A stretch of 64,000 nt of DNA, from positions 22,542,794-22,606,793 of the forward strand of contig JACMZG010001863.1 in the NCBI GenBank assembly GCA_018340805.1, read 5' to 3'. Both the position numbers and the translations under genes were made by a program. How positions within the stretch are numbered: position 1 is the first letter of the stretch; the number at the start of each line of letters is the position of its first letter. Below the pieces are notes generated by a model. The model ran no database searches and was not told the origin of the DNA. It saw nothing but the letters and a program-made list of their open reading frames with translations. Positions 12,981 through 26,183 of the stretch are shown in pieces. This DNA is from Microvelia longipes (lineage: Eukaryota; Arthropoda; Insecta; Hemiptera; Veliidae).

Positions 12981-13225
12981 TTGTATTGAAAGCGATAGAT
13001 TCGATGACCCTTTTTCAATTTGATTGAATCCTAACCAATCACTCCATGCGTCGCGTTCTGTTCGTGCTGTATTCAATCCCTGCTCCTTTTCTTTATTCAA
13101 TAAATCCGTCCACTGAATGTTAGATATCGGAGTTGAATAGTACGAAACATGTAAGCATGTACTGAATGCTTTAAGTTCATTATGTTCAATTACTAGGTAT
13201 GAAATGCTTTTATTGTTTTCAGCAA

Positions 13226-13366
13226 CGTTTTGATAAGTAAGTATACTTACGTTTTGATAAGTAAGTATACTTACGTTTTGATAAGTAAGTATACTTACGT
13301 TTTGATGAGTAAGTATACTTGCGTTTTAATAAGTAAGTATACTTACGTTTTGATAAGTAAGTACAC
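13226..13366. repeat. 24-bp tandem repeat, about 5.9 copies
   Basis: The unit CGTTTTGATAAGTAAGTATACTTA is repeated head to tail with only a few substitutions. Each unit junction re-creates the perfect palindrome GTAAGTATACTTAC. Confidence 0.9.
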
Positions 13367-13465
13367 ATATCAAATTTATAATATGGACATTTATTAAAAT
13401 ATAGACATAAGAACCACTTGGGTGTTCGTTAAGCTCCTGTATAGTATGGTTATATTGACACTCTT

Positions 13466-13525
13466 GATAAAGAACGCGTATTGTGTTATAATAAGGAAAG
13501 AACGCGTATTGTGTTATAATAAGGC
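13466..13525. repeat. ~30-bp direct duplication
   Basis: AAGAACGCGTATTGTGTTAT and the following AATAAGG occur twice in immediate succession. Confidence 0.8.
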
Positions 13526-14918
13526 TCAGTATACCTGATTTTCTAGATAAATAAAATTCTAATAAACTAAGAATGTACTAAAAACAGAACTTCAAATGTT
13601 GCGGCTTATTTCGAACAAGTTAATTAATTACATAATAATTTTGAGAACTAGAGGTTGTTGAAGAACAAAGAAATCTAATGAACGATAAGTTATAGTACGT
13701 AAGCTCTTATACATTTCTGTTACCCTGTTACGACTTTATAGAAAAGGTTTGGCGTCCATCCACCTCTCTTGAACAAAACCGACTTGTATAAGAGAAAAAT
13801 TTACTAACTAACTACATTAAATAAGTTTTTTACTGAGACCTCTGCGTACGCCGAAATAGACACACCTGCAGTTGAGGCCTTCAACATCGCGTCTTCTCGC
13901 GATGTAGAACAACAAAATTAAAAAAATATTTTCACAATTCTACTAACGAAAAGAAAATTTACTAGAAAAATGTTTATACAATTTTTATTTAACCAATTTT
14001 AACCAGGATGAACATAAGCAGTATGGCATTGATATATTTAATTGTAAAAAGCCATCAGAAGTTGAAGAAAATTTGTTGTTTTTAGTTTTCAACAGAAAAA
14101 CAAAATGGTTTTTAAAGAAGGTTTCTCAACATGATGAAGCCGGAGTAAAGACGTGGCCTTCCCGTCTTGGCTAAATATAGCCAGCGTTATTCAAGGTTCG
14201 GAGGTTCACCTAACGTGGCTTCAAACGTTGTTCCCGATAAAACCTTTCCCCGTCACAAACACACGCCTCAGGACGGTAATGCGGGACGCGATGAGGATAA
14301 GAAGAGGGAAAATTTTCATGAAGAATGGCCACATCTGGTATTAGGAGACTAGACTTTGAAAGGAGCTCGACAAAAATCGAGACTACCTTGTAAAATATTT
14401 TTTGACTCTACCTGACATCTAGCGGAAATATATTGAAACTTAAATAATAATCTGCAGACATAAATACGTTTTAATCATGGCATGCGTATATAATATATAA
14501 GACCGGCAGCATAAATTTTTATTTTTCCACATTTATACCACAGTTATATAGGAAAAATAATTTGTGTGCGCTCAAAATACGAAACCGGGATTTCACATGA
14601 ATTATTCGTTTAAAGATTATGTAGTATAAATATTATAGTAGGTATATTACATAATCTTTGATTCGTTTCAGGAGTTTTTAAGGCCCCTTGTGTAGGAAAT
14701 GCCTCGTTGTCTGTCTGTCTGTGGGTGAATGTGTGTGCGTGTGGGTGGGTAGGTAAGTATGTTTGTCCGTTACCATTGTTGCCCCCTGTGTGTTTGTGTA
14801 AAAGAAGAGAGTTGAAACTTAAATATTTATAGGTCTAGTTTTGCTATCCGAAATTTTTTGATGTCAATAGCAATCATTGCAAGTATGAATATAAAACAAA
14901 AAGCCTTCGACCTCGGCC
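13526..14918. other. No confirmed gene; GC-richer open island at 14150-14350
   Basis: Two overlapping plus-strand frames stay open across 14153-14352, where base composition rises well above the surroundings. I recognise no domain in either. A small hairpin ACATCGCG / CGCGATGT lies near 13890-13910. The rest is unremarkable AT-rich DNA with a TG-rich stretch near 14700-14760. Confidence 0.4.
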
Positions 14919-15047
14919 TTTTGGCTGCTATGCGTTACGTCGCATAGCAGCCAAAAGCGCTAGGGGGCCACTTAACGATCCCCGCGCCTTCATGTTACCA
15001 CGAAGGCGCAGAAGTCGCACCTGTGTGTCCTGAAATAGGACACACAG
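14919..15047. repeat. Three consecutive perfect hairpins in a GC-rich patch
   Basis: Hairpin 1: 16-bp arms 14919-14934 and 14941-14956 (TTTTGGCTGCTATGCG). Hairpin 2: 8-bp arms 14984-14991 and 15002-15009 (GCGCCTTC / GAAGGCGC). Hairpin 3: 11-bp arms 15021-15031 and 15037-15047 (CTGTGTGTCCT / AGGACACACAG). All three are perfect and close together. Confidence 0.85.
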
Positions 15048-15227
15048 CTGTTATTCTCTATCAGTTTGTCATATTACTAGTTTATTATAAGTGGCATACT
15101 TCCTCGATATAAGCGAATTTTAAAATGTATTTTCCAAAAACGTGATTTATTTATATTTTGTTATATATAACAATCGATAAAACCGGAACAAATGCTAATC
15201 ATAACTTTTAAACTTCATACTTTTATT

Positions 15228-15503
15228 ATCTATACATATTAGTATGTAAAAAAATTCACAACCATAAGACAATTTTTTGAAGTTCAATGATTTGTTGAAA
15301 TTTTCGCTGAGTCATTATTGTGGGTTAATGACACATATTTAATAAACAATATGGTTCAGGATAACTAATCTATACATATTAGTATGTAAAAAAATTCACA
15401 ACCATAAGACAATTTTTTGAAGTTCAATGATTTTTTGAAATTTTCGCTGTCATTATTGTGGGTTAATGACACATATTTAATAAACAATATGGTTCAGGAT
15501 AAC
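15228..15503. repeat. Tandem duplication, 140-bp unit
   Basis: Two successive near-identical copies start at TCTATACATATTAGTATG (15229 and 15369) and end at GGTTCAGGATAAC. The second copy lacks two bases (GCTGAGTCATT becomes GCTGTCATT). The unit contains the TTTTCGCTGAGTCATTATTG block also found near the 5S composite at 2185-2210. Confidence 0.9.
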
Positions 15504-15571
15504 AAAGTAATTTTCGTACTGTTTCATTTTGTTCTGAGAAAGCATTTGAAAGTGTTTTCGGCGCACGGGAA

Positions 15572-16680
<1,109 letters not shown>

Positions 16681-16890
16681 TAAAATGCGCATTTTCAAGA
16701 AATTGTGCATTTTCAATACACTAGGAGCTACAATGATAACAGACACACACACACAGACAACTTTGTGAAAACCACTCAGGAGGTCTTAAAAATATCTGAA
16801 ACAGATAATTCCGGTGATATCCCGGTTTCGGATTTTTTTTGCAAACAATACTTTTCCTATAATACCGTGGGTATATAAGGAAAAGTAAAA

Positions 16891-17884
16891 AAAAAATATT
16901 GTTTTTTTTTTATAAAAAGCTAAGCTATTGATTTTATAAAACTGGGTAGCAAAGTAAAGGCCTGTTTGCTTTATGGCATTCATTATAATCTATACTGCGT
17001 AGTTTAGCAAGTTAAGCGAGGTCGTTTTTAATTATTTTACTTGACAGTGTACTTTTGACGACGTGAGTTCCTGATGCAACGCATTACTATTATTTCTACT
17101 GTGAACCAAGTTTTCCTATTTTACCGTGATAGCAATGTATAAAATTAAGGTTACAATAAAACAATTATCGCCTGCTTTCCAAAGATTGTTTGTGTTTTGT
17201 TTTGTTCTTTAAACGTTCTGTTCTACTATGTAATTGTGTACTGTTCATTTGAATATATTAATATTCGAAGGTGTTCAGGTTACTTTTTCGATGTTTCAAA
17301 TTCAACTAGTATTACTCCTCTGCCTCTAGTTATAATAGGAATATAGAAAAAGTTAATGAAAAATGAAAATAAATTTTAAAAACATATCTGTTTGCGCCAA
17401 ACAATGTCGTACTTGCGCTTTTTTCACATATTTTTTCCACTAATATGTCAGTTTCATTACAAGCGGCTGTGATTCTATCACAAAATAGATAATAAAATGA
17501 TTTATTTATGAATTTAATTCATTCAAATGGAAATTTTACTGTGTAATTTATTTAATATTTATTAAAACAAATTGTCCTTTATTGCCCCAAAAGATGATTT
17601 TTTGAACATGATTCTTCGCAGCCGCTGTTTGATTAATGTTATCATGTAACATGTTTTTTTCGATTGGTTTCTTTCTTTCCTTTTATACCTCGTGCGCTGA
17701 TCCTCTGAAAGTTTACTATTGAATAAAAATATTTAATATTTGTTTCTTATGAATTTACATAGTATTTATGCACAATTCTTGCGGTAATAAAGGTATACGG
17801 CAATATTATTTTAAAAGGATTAGTTTTTCTAGATTTCAATTATAGAGTCGTTTGAAAATTTTAGTGTCTCTCTTTTTATAAGTC
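16891..17884. other. Upstream region of CCNDBP1
   Basis: About 1 kb of AT-rich DNA before the CCNDBP1 start. It presumably holds the promoter and 5' UTR, but I see no convincing core-promoter motif or upstream exon. Confidence 0.4.
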
Positions 17885-20800
17885 ATGTCAGAAAACGAAT
17901 TGATAGAAGCTGTACAGAATTTTGTTGATATTGTAAAAGACGACGTCAGGATATCAGGTACATAAATTACTTTATTCCCTGAAACGAATGTGCATTTGCA
18001 ACCTTGACCAAGTTATGTGCTCGTAAGTGGCGTGATGTGGTGTCCTGGTGATGGCATGAGCTTGGGTTACTGATATTTTTTTTCAAATTTTTAAATTTCA
18101 AAGAATACATATACTTCGTTCACACGCGGGGTTTGGCAGGGGGTTTAACCTCAACTGATCATACAGTATTTTTTTTTACCTATAGTTTAGAGATCACCCT
18201 GATAAAAAATGAGTGTCAGGGTTGAACCCCGTATTCAAACCCGTTCACATGACTACTGCCGTGGAGGCTGAACCCCCAGGTGTTCAAAGTAATAACTATT
18301 TATATCTTTTCGTTTCATTCATATCTTTCTAAATTTGATTGTCTCTGACTACAATCAGAGTAATTATATTGATCTAACATGTACCATTTACACTCAGCAT
18401 GTATTTAACATGTGATAGTATTCCATACGCATTATATTCAATCTTGTACTTGCACTGTATTATTTTTGATGATGGATTCAAATGATATAACTGATCCTAC
18501 TGAAACGTGCTTCTTTTATATTGAAGGTTCACTCGTGTTTTAAGGAAGTAAAATACTAATAAAATTATTCAATTTAATTTTGATTTCTTTGAATAATAAT
18601 AAAGTTACATAAAAATATTTGGAAAGTTATTTGCTGAAAAACTGTACTATTTTAGTGGAATAATAGTTTATTATTTGATACTACCGAGTTTTGCAAGACA
18701 TGAATAGTTGACACAATATAATGTCTCTCACACAATTATATTGGAATAATAGTTCATCAAAAAAGATTGCATATGTTCAGTAGGATCACCTTTTAAGGTG
18801 TAGTGATCTGGATTCCGTCTCATTAGTTCTAGTGTATCCGACTATATTCCCTATAAATCATTCTTACAATGTGTTTAAATAGTGTACTTAATATAATCCG
18901 CGCTTTTAGTATGTTGTGAGTAGGTAATACTGGTAAGGTAAAGTAATATTTAAGTTGAGATATTTCCTATGCTATGTAAATTAATTCAAAGATCCCCAAA
19001 ATTTAAAAAAATCAAATCAAATATTAAAACTTTTGGACATTAGACGTATGCTACATTTTAATGTAATTAAATTTTTAATTTTATAAACAACAGCTGTTAA
19101 TTTGTTATTTTTAGTGGAGGCACTTCCTGAGTCTGATGAAAGCTTTAATGGAGTTATTTTCTGGTTGCATTTTTGTAAGTTAGTCTTTTTTTCTTTAAAT
19201 TTGGTTCTGTAAATTGCTTAGAAATGGTTTTATTTATTTAGCTGATTCTACTAGTTCAAAACTTGAGTACTTTTGAATTGTATGCAATAGTGTCACAGTC
19301 ACTTTAGGGCTGGAAAAGTCTCCCTGTGGACAAAATATAGCCATTGCTTGCAAGATATTCTTATTAAAACCACTGGCTACCTTCTATTATGTGTCTTATT
19401 ACTCATTTTCAGTTGTGTATTTCTACGTTTTATATTTTTACTGATGAACCAAAATATATAGTTACCAATATTATACCCAATTAATGTACAATGAACGTGG
19501 TAACAACATGTTAAATTTGATATATTTAATTTTGTCATAAGTATTAATCGTACTTATATTTTACTTTAATAATTTTTACTCTATGATTAAAAATATTGCA
19601 TATTTTTTCCAAGGTGTGGAATGTCAAAAAGTAGCTCGAGGTGCTAGTAAATTAACTCTTGCTTACTCTCTCCCTCCGACCCCATCGCCTAGTGATGTTT
19701 CTGTACTTATTGCTGAACTGGTCTCGTCTTATTCAGCTTTAGTGAGGTGCTATTTGACTTTACCCAAGCAGCGAGGTATTGAGTTAGCTAAAGCTGTTAC
19801 ATCTTATCTAACATCCATTAAATCGTCCCTTTTGCATTTTCTGCAACTTTTTGTGAATGCATTAAAAGAATCCAGGTAAGTTTTACATTCAGAATTATTA
19901 TTAATATGATATACTTATGAAGTTTTTAGGGTTTTGAAGATAATCTTTGAAACCCTTATACTTTCTATCGAGCATCTGTCTGTCCGATTTCTTATCTCAG
20001 GAACTACAATAGCTAGGAAGTTGAAATTTGGTATACATGTGTAACTATTTTATCCAACAACAGGAAAAATACAGCCAACTATCTCACACGCACATCTGTC
20101 GATTTATGAGCGAGTGCACACATTCGCACATGAAAAATCATGTGGGGTATCAAATTGTAGGTATCGATGGATAGTACACAAATATGCATCGCTTTTTCAA
20201 AATGGCGGCTATTACACCCGTCAAAAATATCGAAAACCACCAAAAAATGCTTGTCCCCCCCCCCCCTTTTAAGGCATAAGGAGAAGCCCTAAAAATATGG
20301 GAAAAATAGCCAAGAAAAGCCCTTTACGGCCCAAAGAAATTCTTCGGAAAAAAAGTTTCAAAAGTTATTTTTAGCAATTTTATAATTGCACATACGTGCA
20401 CGCGCAAAAAAAATATTTTTTTGAATAATCATGTGGGGTATCAAATTGTAGGTATCGATGGGTAGTACACAAATATGCATCGCTTTTTCAAAATGGCGGC
20501 TATTACTCAATATAGCTAATACTCAAAATGTCTTTACTCTATGCTATAAAATTAGGTACTGATACACATATACAAAAAGGCAAGCGTAGCGAGCCCATGA
20601 ATTTTATGCCTTGTTCTAAATGTTTCTCTTAATGTAAAATTTGACAAACAAGCACAAAGAGGCGAGCGAAGCGAGCCCTAGTGTTTTATTGGTATTTTAA
20701 TTATATACTCTTAAAAAAGTACTGATATGCAAAGACATATAGGCGAGCAAAGCGAGCCCTTGAATCCTATTTTATGTTTAAATTGTTTCTATATATTAAG

Positions 20801-23239
20801 GCATCGACAAACAAACATATATGGGTGAGCGAGCGAGCCTTAGATTGTTGTGTAAAAGTTTGATTCTATAGTTTAAAATTTGCTAGTACTAAACAAGCAG
20901 ATGTTTACTCAAATTTCATGTTGTATTATAATTATTTTTCCTAAAATTAGTACAAACAGACACATATAGGTGAGCGAAATGAGCCCTAGTGAATTTGGTA
21001 AAATTATATGTTTACTCTGTGAAATTTGCAAATTACAAACATACAAATGAAACTAGTGATACAAGCAATTATATATTTTGTTATCCTTTCAGTGTAGATT
21101 CTAAATTAGGTACTGATTTCTGATACACTGAAACGCAAGCGGAGCGAGCTGTGGAATATTTTGTTATAACTTATTTATTTTTTCTAACATTAGGTATCGA
21201 CAAATACTAACATATAGGCGATTGAAGCGAGGCCTAGAATATTAAGTATAAGTATGATTGTATAGTATTAATACATTATATTTATGTAAATATCTGAGAA
21301 ACCCTTATAAAGTGACTACTCTGAAATCACAAATTTGCTTCTAGCAAAAAATAATGAACTGACGCGCACGCACACACACATATATATAGTATTAAGTAAG
21401 TAATTATTATTAGTAGTAAGTAGAAGTAATTATTTGAATATGGTTTATGGTATTGTTCTCTCTATTTATTGTGTAAGTACAGATGAAATAACCCTCTACC
21501 GGACGCACCTCAGAAAGGGTTTTGAACATTAAAAAATGTTAAAAAAAATTAGGCATGTATGTTATTAATTAGTAATTTTAAATATGTTTATAAATAAACA
21601 AAAATTAAAAAATACATGCGTCAGCTGTATTTGTAAATATTATTTCTCAGAAATTCAAAATAACAGAAGTTACACAATTAAAAATAATATATTATTTTTA
21701 TATAAAATAATCATTTTACAGGCTACAAGCCTGTGTGCATGTTAAATAAATAAATTTAAAAAAAATAAATTAATATAAAAAAAGTAATTTATTACTAGGT
21801 GTGCTACAGTACTTCAGCAGCAATGTTACTTATATTGTATAAAAAATTAGGTCTCAATATTACCCACCGGATAATGATATTATCTCAACAAAGGTTCAGT
21901 CGAAGCATAAGTCGAGCCTCTGTCACCTTAACCAATCAATAAAATTTTATTCAGAAAATTCAATTTTTGCTGGTGAATTCCAGCAACTGTTTGAGTTAAC
22001 TAGTTTTATTTTCGTCCCATCTGGTGTTGTGTATACAATTATTTATTTTTTTTGCCTATTTTATATTCTTAAAATAACATTTTTAGTTTAGTCCATTGAA
22101 TGTTGCACGAATAATATAAATTATAAGTATATATTTATTTGTACAGTGGTTACCCAGACCTATGCAGTGTTGGAGTTTTGCTGGATGAGTGTAAGCAAGT
22201 TTGTAAACTTCCAACTGATAACAAGCATGCAGTTATATCTGTTATTCAAAATGACAATGATTTTATGATTGATACTGTTGATGAAATCACAGCCGTAAGT
22301 GTTCAGTTATTTTTTTAAAGTAATGTGAGCAATTTAATTTTTCAATAGTTAGTTTTTGCTTTAAGTAAACCTAAAGTTTACCCCTGGATGTTGTCTAGTA
22401 AAAGCGTAAGATTTATTCTCAACTAAAGTTTATTATCTATTTGTTATAATTTAGTACTCTGTCTGAAATCTCAGAGTGTAATTGGTGAGGATGGTTTCCC
22501 AAGCAACTTTTGTTTGAAAATTTGTCTACTTCTCAACTTTCTTCTAGTTAGATAAAGTTCTCAGTAAAGTGAATATACCAATTAAAACAAAATGTGTGGA
22601 TAAAAGTCAAATGCCCCTTATATTATAATTCAAGCTACCAATTATTTGATTTTAATTAATTGTTTTGAAACCTTCTGCTTCCAGGAAATGAAGAATCAAA
22701 TAAATCTTAAGAGGAGTGGTAGTCAAGGAGTCATGTCAGCTGAGGACGATGATGAAAATGAACTATGGTCAGATACTGAGTTTACTATTGTGTCTCACAG
22801 TCTTAGATTAGCTAAACTGGGACGTACTGCCACTGAAACTGCTCTGAAAATTCTTAAAGGTGATAATTGGAAACCGAATACTAGTGAAAACAGAATGTTA
22901 GCTCAAGAAACATCCAGTGAAAGCAAGCTTGAACTAAGCGAAATCAAATTATTAGATGAATTAGCTCAATATTCATCTCAACTTAGTCCACAGTTGGATG
23001 ATCTTTTTGCTTTTATTTACCCACCTGTGGATACTGAATCGCTGCCACCTGTTGTCGATAAATTTGTTGAATGTTTGAATAATTTTATTACTCGATTTGA
23101 AAAACTACCAGAACAGAAAGCTAAAGAGATAGAATTGATTCAGAATATTAAAATACAACTAGATAAGACAAGTCAACAGTTAAAAACACTGCTGGTATCC
23201 AATGAAATAATGAATCTTGCTGATATGAATCTTGGATAA
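17885..23239 (+). CDS. CCNDBP1: Cyclin-D1-binding protein 1 homologue (GCIP family), five exons
   Basis: Coding exons are 17885-17957, 19115-19174, 19614-19875, 22147-22294 and 22685-23239. All have GT-AG borders and compatible phases, giving 365 residues (human CCNDBP1 has about 360). Landmarks known from the family are in order: FWLHF then RGASKLTLAYSLPPTPSP (human has FWRRL, then TTLTIVFSQLPLPSP); LPKQRGIELAKAV; an acidic linker SAEDDDENELWSD; and SPQLDDLFAFIYPPV near the C terminus (human SPSVDDLALSIYPPM). The family protein is helical, binds cyclin D1 and GRAP2, and restrains CDK4-dependent RB phosphorylation and E2F activity in mammals; the role here is inferred. The start is the first ATG of an open first exon whose reading continues across the splice. 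Intron 1 holds a TIR element and intron 3 a 1.4-kb tandem-type repeat. It converges with the EF-hand gene downstream. Exon 1 is the least certain exon because it is short and poorly conserved. Confidence 0.9.
18112..18928. mobile_element. TIR element (family C), copy 2, in CCNDBP1 intron 1
   Basis: It begins TACTTCGTTCACACGCGG and shares the AACTGATCC...GAAGGTTCACT, ATTTCTTTGAATAATAATAAAG and GGATTCCGTCTC.TTAGTTCTAG blocks with 12460-12980, in the same order. It is longer than copy 1 because of extra sequence near its left end. Boundaries are approximate. Confidence 0.55.
19925..21312 (-). repeat. Family G element with ~80-bp units, copy in CCNDBP1 intron 3
   Basis: Opposite orientation to the array at 56740-59860. 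Its ends match that array: a palindromic terminus near 19928-19955 (GAAGAT / ATCTT), CGGACAGAC- and AAAATGGCGGCTATTA-type blocks, then about seven GGCGAGCGAAGCGAGCC-like motifs roughly 70-150 bp apart, ending at TCTGAGAAACCCTTATAA. No coding capacity. It enlarges the intron without touching exon borders. Confidence 0.85.
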
Positions 23240-23492
23240 AAAACACTATTAGACGTTTTTACTTTAAAACATTGATGATTCTGAAATGAAACTTGAAAAT
23301 AGCTGGTGTTTCAGATCAGATTTAAAATTAAGTAAAGTGTTTTTTTAGAAAGGCCTGTTTTACTTATAGGATATACTGCCATATAAATCATGTTTCTTCC
23401 AATGAAAAATCCAGCTGCTCATAATTAAAGTTACTTTTTTAATTTATTTACCATTTTTAGAGAAATGATTGTTTTGTTTTTTTATTAAAAAA

Positions 23493-23498
23493 AATAAA
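23493..23498 (+). terminator. Poly(A) signal candidate for CCNDBP1
   Basis: An AATAAA hexamer lies about 250 bases after the CCNDBP1 stop codon in an A-rich stretch, followed by T-rich sequence. Position and orientation fit a 3' end signal, but AATAAA is common in DNA this AT-rich. Confidence 0.4.
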
Positions 23499-23955
23499 GA
23501 GGTGAATTATTTTTCCATATTTTTGGTGTGATAATTTACTAATACCAACCATTAAATTTACTAGTTTGCGACTAACTATCCATCGAGGTATAAACAAAAT
23601 AAATTTTTATTACTTTAGTTTTGTTTAGAGGAGAATAATTATTATTATGATAAATTCCCCACTCTATAAAAATACCTTTAAAATCTCTTTTTATTTCATG
23701 TACCAAGGCTTCAAATCCTAAGTGGGCTTTGTAACTTCTTTTTGAAGAGAAAAATGTATACTTCAAATTTAGAGTTCAAATCCCTAATTTGTTCTACTTG
23801 GGACTAAGTTACAACTGGTGTTGTTTTATTTAAATGTGCATCTGACGTTAAGTTAATATTCTGAGGAATCCTCTTAACATGGCTTTATAAAGAAAAACTT
23901 TCTTACAAATGTCAGCTTAATTCCATTGCTTCTAAAATTACAATTTTGTTCTGTG

Positions 23956-24107
23956 CAGGCCCGTAGCCATCCAAAACTCGTTGGGGGGAGGGGCGAAATT
24001 CACACATCTGCAAGGGAATCCCACAAAAACTACTTTGTCAGAGGGGGCAAAAAAAAATTCTTCTAGGGGGGGGATGCTCCTCTGGCCCCTACTTGGCTAC
24101 GGGCCTA
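23956..24107. mobile_element. 152-bp mini hAT-like element
   Basis: Ends CAGGCCCGTAGCCA and TTGGCTACGGGCCTA are inverted repeats. The flanks 23948-23955 and 24108-24115 are the identical octamer GTTCTGTG, an 8-bp target duplication. The interior is G-rich with AGGGGG runs. A decayed relative lies at 28705-28865 in RCN2 intron 1. Confidence 0.8.
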
Positions 24108-24115
24108 GTTCTGTG

Positions 24116-26183
24116 CCAATGGCAATATGAAGTTTAAAAATATTATTTGAAAATAAAGTGAAATTAAAGTGCCAATATAAGATCACTAAAGCTAAGTAGC
24201 ATCAAGTGTGGATTTAGCATTTCTAATACAGGCTGGATATTTCTCCCACTAGCATCAATTACAGGAGTTAACATGGCGGGTTAATTATCTCAACAAAAAA
24301 ACATTATTTAGTTTACAAATTTTAATTTTTACACAAAAAATCTTATGATCCTAATTTTGTTCGTTTCAGTATGAATAAATATGAATATGTGGTACACAAA
24401 AGTTAGTAATAAAGTTTAGCTTACAGAGAGCTTTATAAAATTATTATTATTTTCAATAAACGATAACTTTAATAGAACCAACCAAGTATAACAACCAAAA
24501 TTAAGAAAGATTTATCATTTGTATCAGTCATTCAATTATTTAAGAGTACTTAAATTTTAAAGCTCTGCAACCTAGAAAATATAAAAAGAAACCTTAAAAA
24601 GCTAGTTATGTTATTTAAAATGAATAAATAAGTTTCTACTATACTAAATGTAAAAACAATACAATAATCTAGGTTTAAAAAATTAAGAAAAGTACTAACT
24701 TTCCTACTATGCATATAAGATGCATGTTGTTTTAAGTTGTGACTAGTTACATTAACTTAATTCGAAATAAAAAGTTTTATAAAGTTTATTTGGTTACATG
24801 ATCTAAAAAATACTTTTCATAAATTTTAACTGGTGATTGTACGAGTAATACAATCAAGATAATTTGCTTCTTTCTGTGCTTATCCATAATTGAATATTAT
24901 TTGCATTATAACTTTAACTATTACTTATTGTCTACCTTAATTTATTTGTCAATGACTGTATTTATAAATACAGTGTGTGAATTTACTATTATAGCAATGA
25001 TACAATACTGATAGACAATATCAAAAAATCATTAACTGGACCACTATAATTTACACTCAGACGCCTAATATAGTATACAGAATTGTTATAATTAATAATA
25101 AGATATTTTTTAATTAAGGCATAAGCCAAGTACAAACATAATGTATGTACTTTTCATTTAAATGTAAGTTAAAGTTGTATAAGAATATATTAGGTGCCCA
25201 GTTGTATGAGACTGAGAGCAAATAAATTTAAGATAAGGAACAATATATATTTACATATTACTTAAATCTAAAACTTAACATTCTTAAAAAACAAACTCAT
25301 ATTTTAAGGGTGTACTAAAGCGATGCTTTTAAACTCCCCAAATTACTGCATCCCTATTTGACTTGGAGACTTACAATTTTTTAGGAGCTAAATGATGTAT
25401 TTATACGAAACGATCTTTTTCAAATTTTTGATACCATGCATAGAAACTTATTTTTGTTTGTTTTAAAAAAATCCATTCTAAAGGTATTAATTCTACGGCT
25501 TTAAATATTACATATACCAAATGTAGTGCGATTCTGATCAAACTTCAAAAAAAAAAAAAAAAAAAATCTAAGCATACTTCAGGGAATACAATTGAAATTT
25601 TGCACGACAAAAATAAGGCAGTTTAACCTCACTAGGTCAATATGTAAACATTATATAGTAAAAACATGGTGCGATAACAAACTTTTTGAGATCAAATAAA
25701 AAATAAACACTCGTTATAATCAAAATTAAAATGTTGAACTTATTGTCAAGGTTTTTTTTATTTTAGAGGGAGTACACCCTTAAGTGAACTAAATTTTATG
25801 AAAAGTAATATCCTAATATAGGAAAAATATGGCAATAGTTGATTACAAAAGGTGGGTAAATACTCATCAAATAAATAGGTCCAATAAATATTGAAAATAT
25901 TTTTTAAATAATTACTTTCCTATTAAACTAGATTGAAATAAATAACTTAATTAGTTAATTATAAAATAGTATTAGCATTTTTGTGTAGTCCCTAGATATC
26001 AATATCAATTCAGAAGTAAGCTCCAATTATAACTATATATAAATAATTATCCAGGATTAAAGATAAGGAGAGAAAAAATAGTTATTTAAAAATCCATTGA
26101 ATTGTCCAGTATGAGAAGGCCAACAAAATTTATCAAAGAAATCAATATTCTAACAGATAGATTTGACAGCCATTTGTTTATAT
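24116..26183. other. Spacer and 3' UTRs between convergent CCNDBP1 and RCN2
   Basis: Very AT-rich, with an A-run near 25547-25566. It should hold the RCN2 3' UTR near the upper end. No further gene seen. Confidence 0.5.
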
